NCBI RefSeq assembly: GCF_014235765.1
Contig: NZ_JACMYH010000001.1
Span: 496,001-560,000, forward strand
From: Pseudomonas baltica
GTDB lineage: Bacteria; Pseudomonadota; Gammaproteobacteria; Pseudomonadales; Pseudomonadaceae
Reading direction: 5' to 3'
Length of the DNA stretch: 64,000 nt
A model generated the notes under the pieces. The model saw nothing but the letters and a program-made list of their open reading frames with translations. It did not search any database and had not been told where the DNA came from. Shown here piece after piece: positions 55,794-63,615 of this stretch; positions within the stretch are counted from its first letter, which is position 1, and each line of letters begins with the position of its first letter. The position numbers and the translations under genes are program-made.

Positions 55794-57434
55794 TCAGGCG
55801 CTGGGCGCCTGCTGCTTGGCGATTTCCTGGTTGCGCAGGATGAAGCGCTGCAATTTGCCACTCGGCGTTTTCGGCAGCTGCTCGACGAATTCGATTTCCC
55901 GCGGATAGGCATGGGCCGCCAGCCGCTGGCGGACGTGCAGGCGCAGGGTCTCGGCCAACTCGGGGCCGGCTTCGAAACCCGCCTGCAACACCACGAACGC
56001 CTTGATCACTTCGGTACGCTCGGCATCCGGTTTGCCGACGACGGCGGCCTCGACCACGGCAGGGTGTTCGATCAACGCGCTTTCCACGTCGAACGGCCCT
56101 ACCCGATAGCCTGAAGTGGTGATGACATCGTCATTGCGGCCAACGAAACTGATGCTGCCGTCCGCATTGAGCTCTACCGTGTCACCGCTCAGGTAATACT
56201 TGCCTTTGAACGCCTTGGTCGGCATGCCCAGGTAGCCGCCGAACCAGCACAGCGGCGAGCGTTCGCGATCCACGGCGAGCACGCCCGGTTGTCCGGCTTC
56301 CAGCTCCTGCAACCGAGCGTCGAGCACCACGATGCGATGGCCGGGCACGGCAAAGCCGGCAGAGCCCTCGCGAACGGGATGGTCGAGACCGTGATGGTTG
56401 CACAGGACCATGCCCAGCTCGGTCTGGCCATAGTGGTCATGGACCACCACACCCAGCTGCTCGGCGAACCAGCGGATCACCTGCGGATTGAGCGGCTCGC
56501 CGGCACTGCTGGCGATGCGCAGACGGCCGCGCACACCGGCGGCGAAACGTTCGCCGGCCGCAATCAGCATGCGGTACGCGGTGGGCGACCCGGCGAGGTT
56601 GGTGATCGCGTACTTGTCGATCACCCGGCAGGTGCTGTCCACGGTGAAGCCGCCGTCGTAGAACAGCGTGGCATGCCCCAAAGCCAGCGGACCGGCGACC
56701 GCATAGTAAAGCCCGTAGGCCCAGCCCGGATCGGCCAGGTTCCAGAAGCGATCTTCGGCGCGCAATTGCACGGCGTCGCGCAGGTAACCCTTGAAGGCCA
56801 GCAGCGCCCGCAGCGGCACTTCCAGGGGTTTGGCCGGGCCGGTGGTACCCGAGGTGCACATCAGCATGAACGGCGCGTTGCCATCGAGCAGCGTCGGCGG
56901 GCACTCCTCGCTCTGCTGCTTGAGGGCGGTCCAGAAATCCTGTTCATCCGCAGTTGGCGAAGCGCAGCCCACGGTCAACACACTGGGACGGCATTCGACC
57001 TCATCGAGCTTGGGCCGATTGTGCAGGTCGGTGACGACCCAGCGCGCCTGCGAGCACTGCAGGCGCTGTTCGATGGCCTTGGGGCCGAAGGCGGTGAACA
57101 AGGGCTGGTAGACGGCGCCGATGCGCCAGGTACCCAGGATGGCGATCAGCAATTCGACGGTGCGAGGCATCAGCCCGGCAATGCGATCCCCGGGCTTGAC
57201 GCCCTGGTTGCGCAGAAAGTTGCCAAACTGCGCTGCATGGGCCTGCAGTTGTTTGAAGGTGTACTGCGTGGCAACGCCGTGCTGCGACTCGCAGTACAGG
57301 GCAACCGCCTGCTGGCCGAGGTGGCGATCGCAGCATTCCACGCAAGCGTTGAGCTGATCGAGGGTGCCGTGCAGATCCTGCGCGGCGGTGTCCAGGTAAT
57401 CGAAAGCCTGGGCGGTACTGGAATAATCGCGCAT
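55794..57434 (-). CDS. AMP-binding acyl-CoA synthetase
   Basis: A 546-residue adenylate-forming ligase. The P-loop-like motif is MCTSGTTGPAKPLEVP, later motifs are DHYGQTELGM, YYLSGDTVELNADGSISFVGR and the C-terminal Lys in PKTPSGKLQRF. It activates a carboxylic acid as the CoA thioester, feeding the SDR and thiolase encoded behind it. The ATG at 57434 (AGGGA site) is preferred to the in-frame GTG at 57437. No acyl-CoA dehydrogenase or hydratase gene is present, so the pathway is either partial or its substrate is a 3-hydroxy acid. Confidence 0.93.
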   Translation of the reverse strand: MRDYSSTAQAFDYLDTAAQDLHGTLDQLNACVECCDRHLGQQAVALYCESQHGVATQYTFKQLQAHAAQFGNFLRNQGVKPGDRIAGLMPRTVELLIAILGTWRIGAVYQPLFTAFGPKAIEQRLQCSQARWVVTDLHNRPKLDEVECRPSVLTVGCASPTADEQDFWTALKQQSEECPPTLLDGNAPFMLMCTSGTTGPAKPLEVPLRALLAFKGYLRDAVQLRAEDRFWNLADPGWAYGLYYAVAGPLALGHATLFYDGGFTVDSTCRVIDKYAITNLAGSPTAYRMLIAAGERFAAGVRGRLRIASSAGEPLNPQVIRWFAEQLGVVVHDHYGQTELGMVLCNHHGLDHPVREGSAGFAVPGHRIVVLDARLQELEAGQPGVLAVDRERSPLCWFGGYLGMPTKAFKGKYYLSGDTVELNADGSISFVGRNDDVITTSGYRVGPFDVESALIEHPAVVEAAVVGKPDAERTEVIKAFVVLQAGFEAGPELAETLRLHVRQRLAAHAYPREIEFVEQLPKTPSGKLQRFILRNQEIAKQQAPSA

Positions 57435-57563
57435 CACATGTCCCTGCTTGTTGTTATGGGATCTTGTTGATCTGGGCTCGTTGCGACCTCAAGGGCACCG
57501 CTCGATAGTGATCCGCGGACGGCTTCGCGACAATGTTGTCAGCGCTCAGGCTGAGTGAGCGGT

Positions 57564-58544
57564 TTAGCCACCAGGGGCCGGATTAGGTTTCCTGACTCTG
57601 CTGCGCCTTGGCTTGAGCGCGTGTTGCTGAATCAGCTGTCGTTCCAGGGTGTCGGCGCGCGCTTGCTGCGCGATGGCGGCCTGCAAAGCCGCCTCCTGCG
57701 CCTCGCGGGCACTTCGCAGCTGGGTTTCGAGCTGCTGCAGCGCGTGTTGCCCCTGCTCGGCGGCCAGCGCCGACCGTGCTTCTCTGGCGGCTGCCTGAAG
57801 TTGCGCGTCACCGAGCGCGCTGCGGGTTTCCTCCAGACGCTTTTGCAAGGCTTCGAGCTGTTTCTGTTGCTCGCGAGCTTCGAGCTGGCGCGCTTTCAGG
57901 TCTTCACGGACGCGGTCCACCTCACGGTGCGAGCGCTCCTCGACGCCGCGCACGTAGGCCTCCTGGGCCAGGCGATTGTGCTCGGCCTGCTGCCGCTGAT
58001 CGCGCAAGGCCTGTTGCAAGGCCGCAACATCGGCTTGCAGCTCGCTTCGCGCGCCTTGCAGTTCGACACGCTGCTGCTGCAAGTCTTCGATCTGCACCTG
58101 ACGCTGCGCCAACAGCTTGTCCAGGTCGGCCAGCCGGGTTGCGGCGTTTTCCCGGGCCGTTTCAGCCTCGCTCACTTGCCGCCGGGCCAGTGCGATATCG
58201 CGGCGGGCCTGTTCTTCCACCCCTGCAACCCGCTCGTATTCGGCCGCCAATACTTCGCGCTGGGCCGCGACCGAGTGTTCGACCACCCCTTGGGCGAGCA
58301 CGCTTGCCTGTTGCCAGACGGCCACGAATGCCTGCGCCACCTCGGCAGGCAGCCCCGGCAGGCGGGTCTCGCCCCGCAGCCGTTGCGCCAGTTGCTCCCA
58401 CCACTGATCGAGCAAGGCGCCTACTCGCGCCGGGCTACCCCGGCCCAGCTCGAGGCGCACGCGCTCGACTGTCGGCCGCTCGCCGCGGGCCAGCACGGCG
58501 TCCGCTGCGGCAAATACGTCGGTTTCCGGTACGCCCACTGCCAT
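57564..58544 (-). CDS. KfrA-like DNA-binding protein with long coiled coil
   Basis: A 326-residue protein. Residues about 8-110 form a KfrA_N-type DNA-binding domain (TDVFAAADAVLARGERPTVE, VRLELGRGSPARVGALLDQW). The remainder is an almost uninterrupted Glu/Gln/Arg/Ala-rich coiled coil (about residues 100-310), as in plasmid KfrA, and ends with a basic tail (LKPRRSRVRKP). It is divergent from a tyrosine recombinase and probably controls the shared promoter. KfrA proteins on plasmids affect partition and host range; here the gene appears chromosomal. Confidence 0.88.
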   Translation of the reverse strand: MAVGVPETDVFAAADAVLARGERPTVERVRLELGRGSPARVGALLDQWWEQLAQRLRGETRLPGLPAEVAQAFVAVWQQASVLAQGVVEHSVAAQREVLAAEYERVAGVEEQARRDIALARRQVSEAETARENAATRLADLDKLLAQRQVQIEDLQQQRVELQGARSELQADVAALQQALRDQRQQAEHNRLAQEAYVRGVEERSHREVDRVREDLKARQLEAREQQKQLEALQKRLEETRSALGDAQLQAAAREARSALAAEQGQHALQQLETQLRSAREAQEAALQAAIAQQARADTLERQLIQQHALKPRRSRVRKPNPAPGG

Positions 58545-58604
58545 GCCACACACTCCACAGGATTAGGTATGATAATAAAAGATTATCCGACTCTAAATAA
58601 CATT

Positions 58605-58619
58605 ATTCTAGAATATAAT
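58605..58619. promoter_or_regulatory. Palindrome and -10 element between KfrA-like and recombinase genes
   Basis: ATTCTAGAAT (58605-58614) is a perfect palindrome overlapping a TATAAT -10 at 58614-58619 for the plus-strand recombinase. The 80-base gap is strikingly AT-rich. It is a candidate operator for the KfrA-like protein. Confidence 0.5.
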
Positions 58620-58631
58620 ACGTTGAACGTA

Positions 58632-59711
58632 ATGGAAAATACATTTGATGTTGCGCTAATCGAAACCCAGCCCCTGGATCTGCACTTTCTGGCAGAAAAC
58701 ACTGCACACGCGGCTCAAGCGTTCATCGCAGCAGGAACCGCTGCCAACACGGTCCGCAGCTATCGCAGCGCACTGAGCTATTGGTCGGCGTGGTTGAAGT
58801 TGCGCTATGGACAGGTGTTGGGAGATGCGCCGTTGCCTGCGGCCGTGGCGATTCAGTTTGTCCTCGATCATCTGGCGCGACCCGTCGAGGACTGCAGCTG
58901 GAGTCACCTGCTGCCGGTTGCCATCGACCACGCACTGGTCGATGGCCGGGCCAAGTCCCGCCTGGGCCCGCTGGCCTATAGCACCGTTCAGCATCGGCTG
59001 GCGGTGCTGGGCAAGTGGCACCGGGTCAAGGGCTGGGATAGCCCGACCGATATGCCTGCGCTGAAAACGCTGCTGCGCAGCGCGCAGAAGGCCCAGGTAC
59101 GTCAGGGCGTGACCGTGCGCAAGAAAACCGCCATGGCCCTGGAGCCCCTGCAGGCCATGCTGGCCACCTGCACGGACGGCGTGCGCGGCATACGTGACCG
59201 CGCCCTGCTCCTGCTGGCCTGGAGTGGCGGCGGCAGACGCCGCTCCGAAGTGGTCGCGCTGCAGGTGGGCGATGTGCGTCGGCTGGATGTAGACACCTGG
59301 GTCTATAGCCTGGGCGCTACCAAGACCGATACCGCCGGCGCACGACGCGAGAAACCGTTGCGCGGCCCTGCCGCCCATGCGCTGGCCGCGTGGCTGGCCG
59401 CCGCGCCGGTGACTACCGGCCCGCTGTTCCGACGTCTGTACCGTGGCGACAAGGTGGCCAGCCAAGGGCTTGGCGGCGACCAGGTGGCCCGCATCGTCAA
59501 GCGACGGGCCCAACTCGCAGGCCTGGAGGGGGATTGGGCTGCACACAGCTTGCGCTCGGGCTTCGTCACCGAGGCCGGTCGCCAGGGCGTGCCGTTGGGG
59601 GACGTGATGGCGATGACCGAGCACCGCAGCGTGGCGACGGTGATGGGTTACTTCCAGGCCGGGTCGCTGCTGGGGAGCAAGGCAGCGGACCTGATCAAGG
59701 GCGACGACTAG
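58632..59711 (+). CDS. Tyrosine recombinase / phage-type integrase
   Basis: A 359-residue site-specific recombinase. An N-terminal SAM-like core-binding domain (about residues 25-150, NTVRSYRSALSYWSAWL) precedes the catalytic domain: Arg in GGGRRRSEVVAL, Lys in LGATKTD, HSLRSGFVTEAGRQG (H-x-L-R), His in MTEHRS and Tyr in VMGYFQAG. All six catalytic positions are present. ATG 58632 is chosen; an in-frame ATG at 58569 lies inside the AT-rich promoter. It is paired head-to-head with the KfrA-like gene, with no other phage or integrative-element gene next to it. Confidence 0.92.
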   Translation: MENTFDVALIETQPLDLHFLAENTAHAAQAFIAAGTAANTVRSYRSALSYWSAWLKLRYGQVLGDAPLPAAVAIQFVLDHLARPVEDCSWSHLLPVAIDHALVDGRAKSRLGPLAYSTVQHRLAVLGKWHRVKGWDSPTDMPALKTLLRSAQKAQVRQGVTVRKKTAMALEPLQAMLATCTDGVRGIRDRALLLLAWSGGGRRRSEVVALQVGDVRRLDVDTWVYSLGATKTDTAGARREKPLRGPAAHALAAWLAAAPVTTGPLFRRLYRGDKVASQGLGGDQVARIVKRRAQLAGLEGDWAAHSLRSGFVTEAGRQGVPLGDVMAMTEHRSVATVMGYFQAGSLLGSKAADLIKGDD

Positions 59712-59849
59712 CTCCAGGCCAAGACAAGGATGTCGCAACCGGATGTTGAAACTTCTGCGGAAACATCGGCTCCGGCGCCGGTCAATAGCATGTCAACGCT
59801 GACATTTTGGCTGAACCAGAGCCTTATTCGACCATCAAGGATAATTATC

Positions 59850-60173
59850 ATGACCACTTCCAAGCTGCTGCCCCGCCTCGCTCTTGCTGCCCTGTGCGCG
59901 CTGAGTGTGCCTGCCTTCGCAGCCCAGACCGACACCAAGGAAGAAAGCGTGACCCTGGATCGTCCGGGCAATGGCATGCACGAAATCAAGGAAGGCGACA
60001 AGGTGCCGGATTCCTACAAGCGCAAGGAACTGGCGATCGACCCGGCCAAGCACGGCCTGGCGCAGCCTGAAGAGAATGAACAGTGGGTCGAGATCAAGGA
60101 CAAGTACGTACGCGTGAACATCCCGAACGGCACCATCGTGGAAATGATCGACAAGTCTTCGGTCAAGAAGTGA
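59850..60173 (+). CDS. RcnB-family periplasmic protein
   Basis: A 107-residue secreted protein with a signal peptide (LPRLALAALCALSVPAFAA) and a C-terminal RcnB-type domain (VPDSYKRKELAIDP, then EENEQWVEIKDKYVRVNIPNG-like strands ending in TIVEMI). RcnB proteins affect nickel/cobalt tolerance, though many paralogs have other envelope roles. It has its own promoter region after the recombinase and is followed by a REP hairpin that may act as its terminator. Confidence 0.82.
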   Translation: MTTSKLLPRLALAALCALSVPAFAAQTDTKEESVTLDRPGNGMHEIKEGDKVPDSYKRKELAIDPAKHGLAQPEENEQWVEIKDKYVRVNIPNGTIVEMIDKSSVKK

Positions 60174-60234
60174 GATTTGCGCTCTAGTCCGGGTATTCCA
60201 GGATGTCTGGGCCGGTAATAACGCGTTGTTTCAT

Positions 60235-60280
60235 CGCGGCCGGTGACCGCTCCTACAGGTAGGAGCGGTCACCGGCCGCG
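60235..60280. repeat. REP inverted pair (perfect hairpin)
   Basis: CGCGGCCGGTGACCGCTCCTAC and its inverse meet around an AG loop, giving a perfect long hairpin. It is a tail-to-tail pair of the same REP family as at 15.2 and 62.1 kb. Confidence 0.88.
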
Positions 60281-60313
60281 AACCAGGCGCCGCGGTCTGC
60301 CAGGCGCTACGCG

Positions 60314-60781
60314 CTAGATACGTCTGGCGTAGTGCAAGGGCAACACCGTGGTCGACTTGATGCGCTCCATGGCAAAGGTCGAACTGATATCGGTGATGCC
60401 CTCTACTTGGATCAGTCGCTTGTACACAGCGTCGTACCCGGCGATATCAGGCACCACGATGCGCAGCATGTAGTCCGTATCCCCTGCCATTCGATAGCAT
60501 TCCACGACCTCGGGCAGTTCGCCGATAACGGTGTGGAAGTCAGCCAGCCACTGGGCATTGTGTCGCTGCGTGCGCAACTCGGCGAACACCGTCACGGCCA
60601 CATTCAACTCGCTGGCATCGAGCAGTGCGACCCGCTGGGTGATCACGCCCTGCTGTTCCATCTTCTGTATGCGGCGCCAGCAGGCGGTACCACCCAGACC
60701 AATCTGCTCGGCAATGTCTGCCAGCGGGCGGGTGCAATCGGCCTGAAGTATCTCGAGGATTGCCATGTCGAACTTGTCCAC
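60314..60781 (-). CDS. Lrp/AsnC-family regulator
   Basis: A 155-residue regulator with a helix-turn-helix (MAILEILQADCTRPLADIA, GLGGTACWRRIQKME) and an ASNC_trans effector domain (YRMAGDTDYMLRIVVPD). It is divergent from the cysteine desulfurase gene by a 182-base AT-rich gap, so control of that gene, probably in response to an amino acid such as cysteine, is likely. Confidence 0.92.
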   Translation of the reverse strand: MDKFDMAILEILQADCTRPLADIAEQIGLGGTACWRRIQKMEQQGVITQRVALLDASELNVAVTVFAELRTQRHNAQWLADFHTVIGELPEVVECYRMAGDTDYMLRIVVPDIAGYDAVYKRLIQVEGITDISSTFAMERIKSTTVLPLHYARRI

Positions 60782-60963
60782 GGTAGGTCAGGCCTGCTTG
60801 AGTGGTTGATAGGGGTAAGCACGGGATGCAATGTTATTCTCTTTTACGGCCACTCTAGGCAAATTATTTGCTCTAAATCAGGTTGGGCTAGCGTAGAAGT
60901 CAATTTTTTTCCCTCCATGCATGGCTAACATAGGCAGCACTGAATCAGACCTGGTCGACACGC

Positions 60964-62106
60964 ATGCCCACCCTCCCCGTATACCTGGATTACGCCGCCA
61001 CCACGCCCATTGACGATCACGTGGTCAAAGCCATGCTCGCCTGCATGGGGCGCGATGCGCTGTTCGGCAACCCTGCATCGAGTGCCCACGCCTACGGCCA
61101 GCAGGCACGCCAAGCCGTCGAATTGGCCAGGCGGCAAGTGGCGGAACTGCTCAATGCTCCCGCCGAAGACATCGTCTGGACTTCAGGCGCAACCGAGTCG
61201 AACAACCTGGCGATCAAGGGCTGCACCCGTCCGGGTGACCATATCGTCACCAGCGTGCTGGAGCACAAGGCCGTCATCGACACCGTGCGCGAGCAACACG
61301 CCGCTGGCTGCGAAGTCACCTGGCTCACTCCGGACGCCAACGGCCTCATCCAACCGGAGGCCGTTGCTCGAGCGCTGCGAGCCAATACCCGGGTGGTGTC
61401 GCTGATGTGGGTCAACAACGAACTGGGCACCCTGACCGATATCGCCCGAGTCGCGCAGCTGGTGAAGGACCACGGCGCACTGCTCCATGTGGACGCCGCC
61501 CAGGCGGCCGGCAAGGTCGACATCGATTTGTCCGGCATGGCCATCGACCTGCTGTCCCTGTCGGCGCACAAGCTTTACGGCCCCAAGGGCATCGGCGCCC
61601 TGTACGTCGGACCGCGAGCGCGACCTTCGTTGCGCGCCCAGATGCATGGCGGTGGCCATGAGCAGGGCCTACGCTCGGGCACCTTGCCCACCCACCAGAT
61701 CGTTGGCATGGGTGCGGCATTTGCCCAGGCCTCGGCGCAGATGCACGCCGATAACGCGCACATCGCGCAACTGGCCCAGGGCTTGCGCGAAGGGTTGCTG
61801 GCGTTGACCGGTGTAACGCTCCATGGCTGCGCGGAGCAGCGGATTCCCCATACCTTGAACGTCTGCATCGCCAGCCCGTCTTTTTCAATGCAGGCCGTTG
61901 CTGGCCGTATCGCGGTGTCGTCGACCTCCGCCTGCAATTCGGCAAGTGCCACGGCATCCCACGTGTTGCTGGCACTGGGCTTGAGCCAGGCTCAGGCTGT
62001 GAACAGCTTGCGAGTGAGTCTGGGCCGCTACAGCACCCAGGAGGATGTCGACCAGGCCATTGCCGTGATCGCCGCCGCCCTGCAGGCCCCCGCGCCATTC
62101 TGGTGA
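60964..62106 (+). CDS. Cysteine desulfurase, IscS/NifS family
   Basis: A 380-residue PLP enzyme. It starts VYLDYAATTPIDDHVV; the cofactor Lys is in LSAHKLYGPKGIG, and the persulfide Cys loop is SSTSACNSASATASHVL. It splits cysteine into alanine and protein-bound sulfur. It lacks iscU/iscA or suf neighbours, so it is a stand-alone paralog, possibly for cysteine breakdown or tRNA/cofactor sulfuration, and appears to be controlled by the divergent Lrp protein. GC-rich and intact. Confidence 0.92.
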   Translation: MPTLPVYLDYAATTPIDDHVVKAMLACMGRDALFGNPASSAHAYGQQARQAVELARRQVAELLNAPAEDIVWTSGATESNNLAIKGCTRPGDHIVTSVLEHKAVIDTVREQHAAGCEVTWLTPDANGLIQPEAVARALRANTRVVSLMWVNNELGTLTDIARVAQLVKDHGALLHVDAAQAAGKVDIDLSGMAIDLLSLSAHKLYGPKGIGALYVGPRARPSLRAQMHGGGHEQGLRSGTLPTHQIVGMGAAFAQASAQMHADNAHIAQLAQGLREGLLALTGVTLHGCAEQRIPHTLNVCIASPSFSMQAVAGRIAVSSTSACNSASATASHVLLALGLSQAQAVNSLRVSLGRYSTQEDVDQAIAVIAAALQAPAPFW

Positions 62107-62124
62107 AATCGAAGGCCTGGTAAC

Positions 62125-62210
62125 CGCGTCGTTCTTTTCGCGGCCACAGACCGCTCCTACGGCATGAGCGTCCCGTAGGAGCGGTCCGTGGCCGCGAAAA
62201 GAACGACGCG
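62125..62210. repeat. REP inverted pair with near-perfect 36-bp arms
   Basis: CGCGTCGTTCTTTTCGCGG... is mirrored by ...CCGCGAAAAGAACGACGCG around a short CATGAGCGTC-type loop. The arms extend beyond the REP core, so the element is a BIME-like unit. It lies 18 bases after the desulfurase stop and may end its transcript. Confidence 0.9.
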
Positions 62211-62365
62211 CATTGACTAACGTCCCACGATGACGGGTTCGTAGCCATGAACCCGCCCTGAGAGCGTCAGAAGGCTTCCAAACTACCGTTCGTCGGCTTC
62301 AGGGCACCGACGATGGCAATCCGATGCCCAAATCTTCGTACCGATTCCTATAACGGAGAAATACC

Positions 62366-62713
62366 ATGGTCACTCGCACGATCACTCGCTTTGCCCTTGT
62401 TGGCCTGCTGTCTGCCACCAGTATGTATGCGTTGGCCGGTTCGGTGCCTCCAGGCAAGGAACCCACCCCTTCGACTCCAAGCACCAGCACCGACACCCGC
62501 ACTGGCAACCAGATGGGCAACGGCCGCGCTAACGATGCCAACAGCAGCAGCGGCAGCACCACGTCGGGTACCCCGAACGGCCAGGGCACATTCAGCAACG
62601 GCACCGGCAACAGCAGCGGCGCCAACAGTGGCTCGATGGGTTCGGGTTCCGGTAACGGCGCAAGCTCGGGCAAAGGTGCAGGCAGCGGCGCAGGCGGCAC
62701 CAGCGGTAACTGA
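62366..62713 (+). CDS. Gly/Ser/Asn-rich low-complexity exported protein
   Basis: A 115-residue protein with a signal peptide (FALVGLLSATSMYALAGS) and then a low-complexity tail made of Gly, Ser, Asn and Thr (for example SGSGNGASSGKGAGSGAGG) with few charged residues. It has no recognised domain; similar small secreted proteins in pseudomonads are of unknown function. It has a GGAG ribosome site near 62356. Its neighbours are a REP pair and aroQ. Confidence 0.7.
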   Translation: MVTRTITRFALVGLLSATSMYALAGSVPPGKEPTPSTPSTSTDTRTGNQMGNGRANDANSSSGSTTSGTPNGQGTFSNGTGNSSGANSGSMGSGSGNGASSGKGAGSGAGGTSGN

Positions 62714-62925
62714 TCCTGAGGCAGACGGGCATTAGCCGCCCCTGCCGTCAGCGTTACCGAAATCGAAGGCGGGTGGGTGTCAGAAGGTGCGTAGAACCGC
62801 ATCAGGACATGCCACCCGTTTTCACATCCCTCACATACAGCGTCTTTTTCGGTATTCTTCCGGTCCCATCGCCCCAGTGCGGCGCCCTGCCCGCACGGCT
62901 CGATCCCATCTGACCAGGAAGCCTC

Positions 62926-63378
62926 ATGTCCCAGATCATCCTCGTACTCAACGGCCCCAATCTCAACATGCTGGGTTTGCGCGAACCTGCGGTCTACGGC
63001 CATGAAACCCTGGCCGATGTCGAAGCCATGGCCGTGCAGAGCGGACAGGAACTGGGCTTTGCGGTCGAATGCCGCCAGACCAATCATGAAGGACAGATGA
63101 TCGACTGGATCCATCAGGCCCGCCAGCGCGTTGCCGGCATCGTCATCAACCCGGGTGCCTGGACCCATACCTCGATCGCCATTCATGACGCCCTGATTGC
63201 CTGCGAAGTGCCAGTGCTGGAAGTGCATATTTCCAACGTTCATCGGCGCGAGGAATTTCGCCATCAATCATTCGTATCGAAGGTAGCGGTGGGCGTCATT
63301 GCCGGCTTCGGTACCCACGGCTACAAGCTGGCCATTGCCCACTTCGGCAAACTGCTCGGCGGCAAGACGGCCATCTGA
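62926..63378 (+). CDS. aroQ: 3-dehydroquinate dehydratase, type II
   Basis: A 150-residue enzyme of the shikimate or quinate pathway: dehydration of 3-dehydroquinate to 3-dehydroshikimate. Motifs: [18 protein letters not shown] (catalytic Tyr and Asn), [27 protein letters not shown] and [15 protein letters not shown]. Size and order are those of AroQ dodecamers. The usual partners accB-accC do not follow, so this may be a second copy used for quinate catabolism. Confidence 0.95.
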   Translation: MSQIILVLNGPNLNMLGLREPAVYGHETLADVEAMAVQSGQELGFAVECRQTNHEGQMIDWIHQARQRVAGIVINPGAWTHTSIAIHDALIACEVPVLEVHISNVHRREEFRHQSFVSKVAVGVIAGFGTHGYKLAIAHFGKLLGGKTAI

Positions 63379-63469
63379 TCCGGTTTTTTTACCGCTTTCT
63401 GAATCTGTTTTTACTTGCCTTCAACGCTCATAGTCACCTGAACGAAATTTCATTTTCTGGAGGTGTGTC

Positions 63470-63568
63470 ATGGACGGTGTGATCATGTTGACCATCATAA
63501 CCGCGACCCTGGGTTCGTTCGGTTACGTCATGTACCTGATCCATAAAGAGAGCAAGGAAAACAAATAG
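63470..63568 (+). CDS. Single-span small membrane protein (32 residues)
   Basis: A short frame with a strong TGGAGG ribosome site eight bases upstream: MDGVIMLTIITATLGSFGYV followed by MYLIHKESKENK. One hydrophobic helix and a basic tail suggest an inner-membrane miniprotein. Its stop overlaps the stem of a hairpin. Function unknown. Confidence 0.65.
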   Translation: MDGVIMLTIITATLGSFGYVMYLIHKESKENK

Positions 63569-63592
63569 GCCGCCGAGTCTGACTCGGCGGCC
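63568..63592. terminator. Hairpin between the miniprotein gene and poxB
   Basis: GGCCGCCGAGT and ACTCGGCGGCC form a perfect 11-bp stem with a CTG loop. It lies between convergent genes and may serve both, although neither side has a clear T-run. Confidence 0.65.
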
Positions 63593-63615
63593 TGGTCACA
63601 CTCGCTTGCAAGCGT

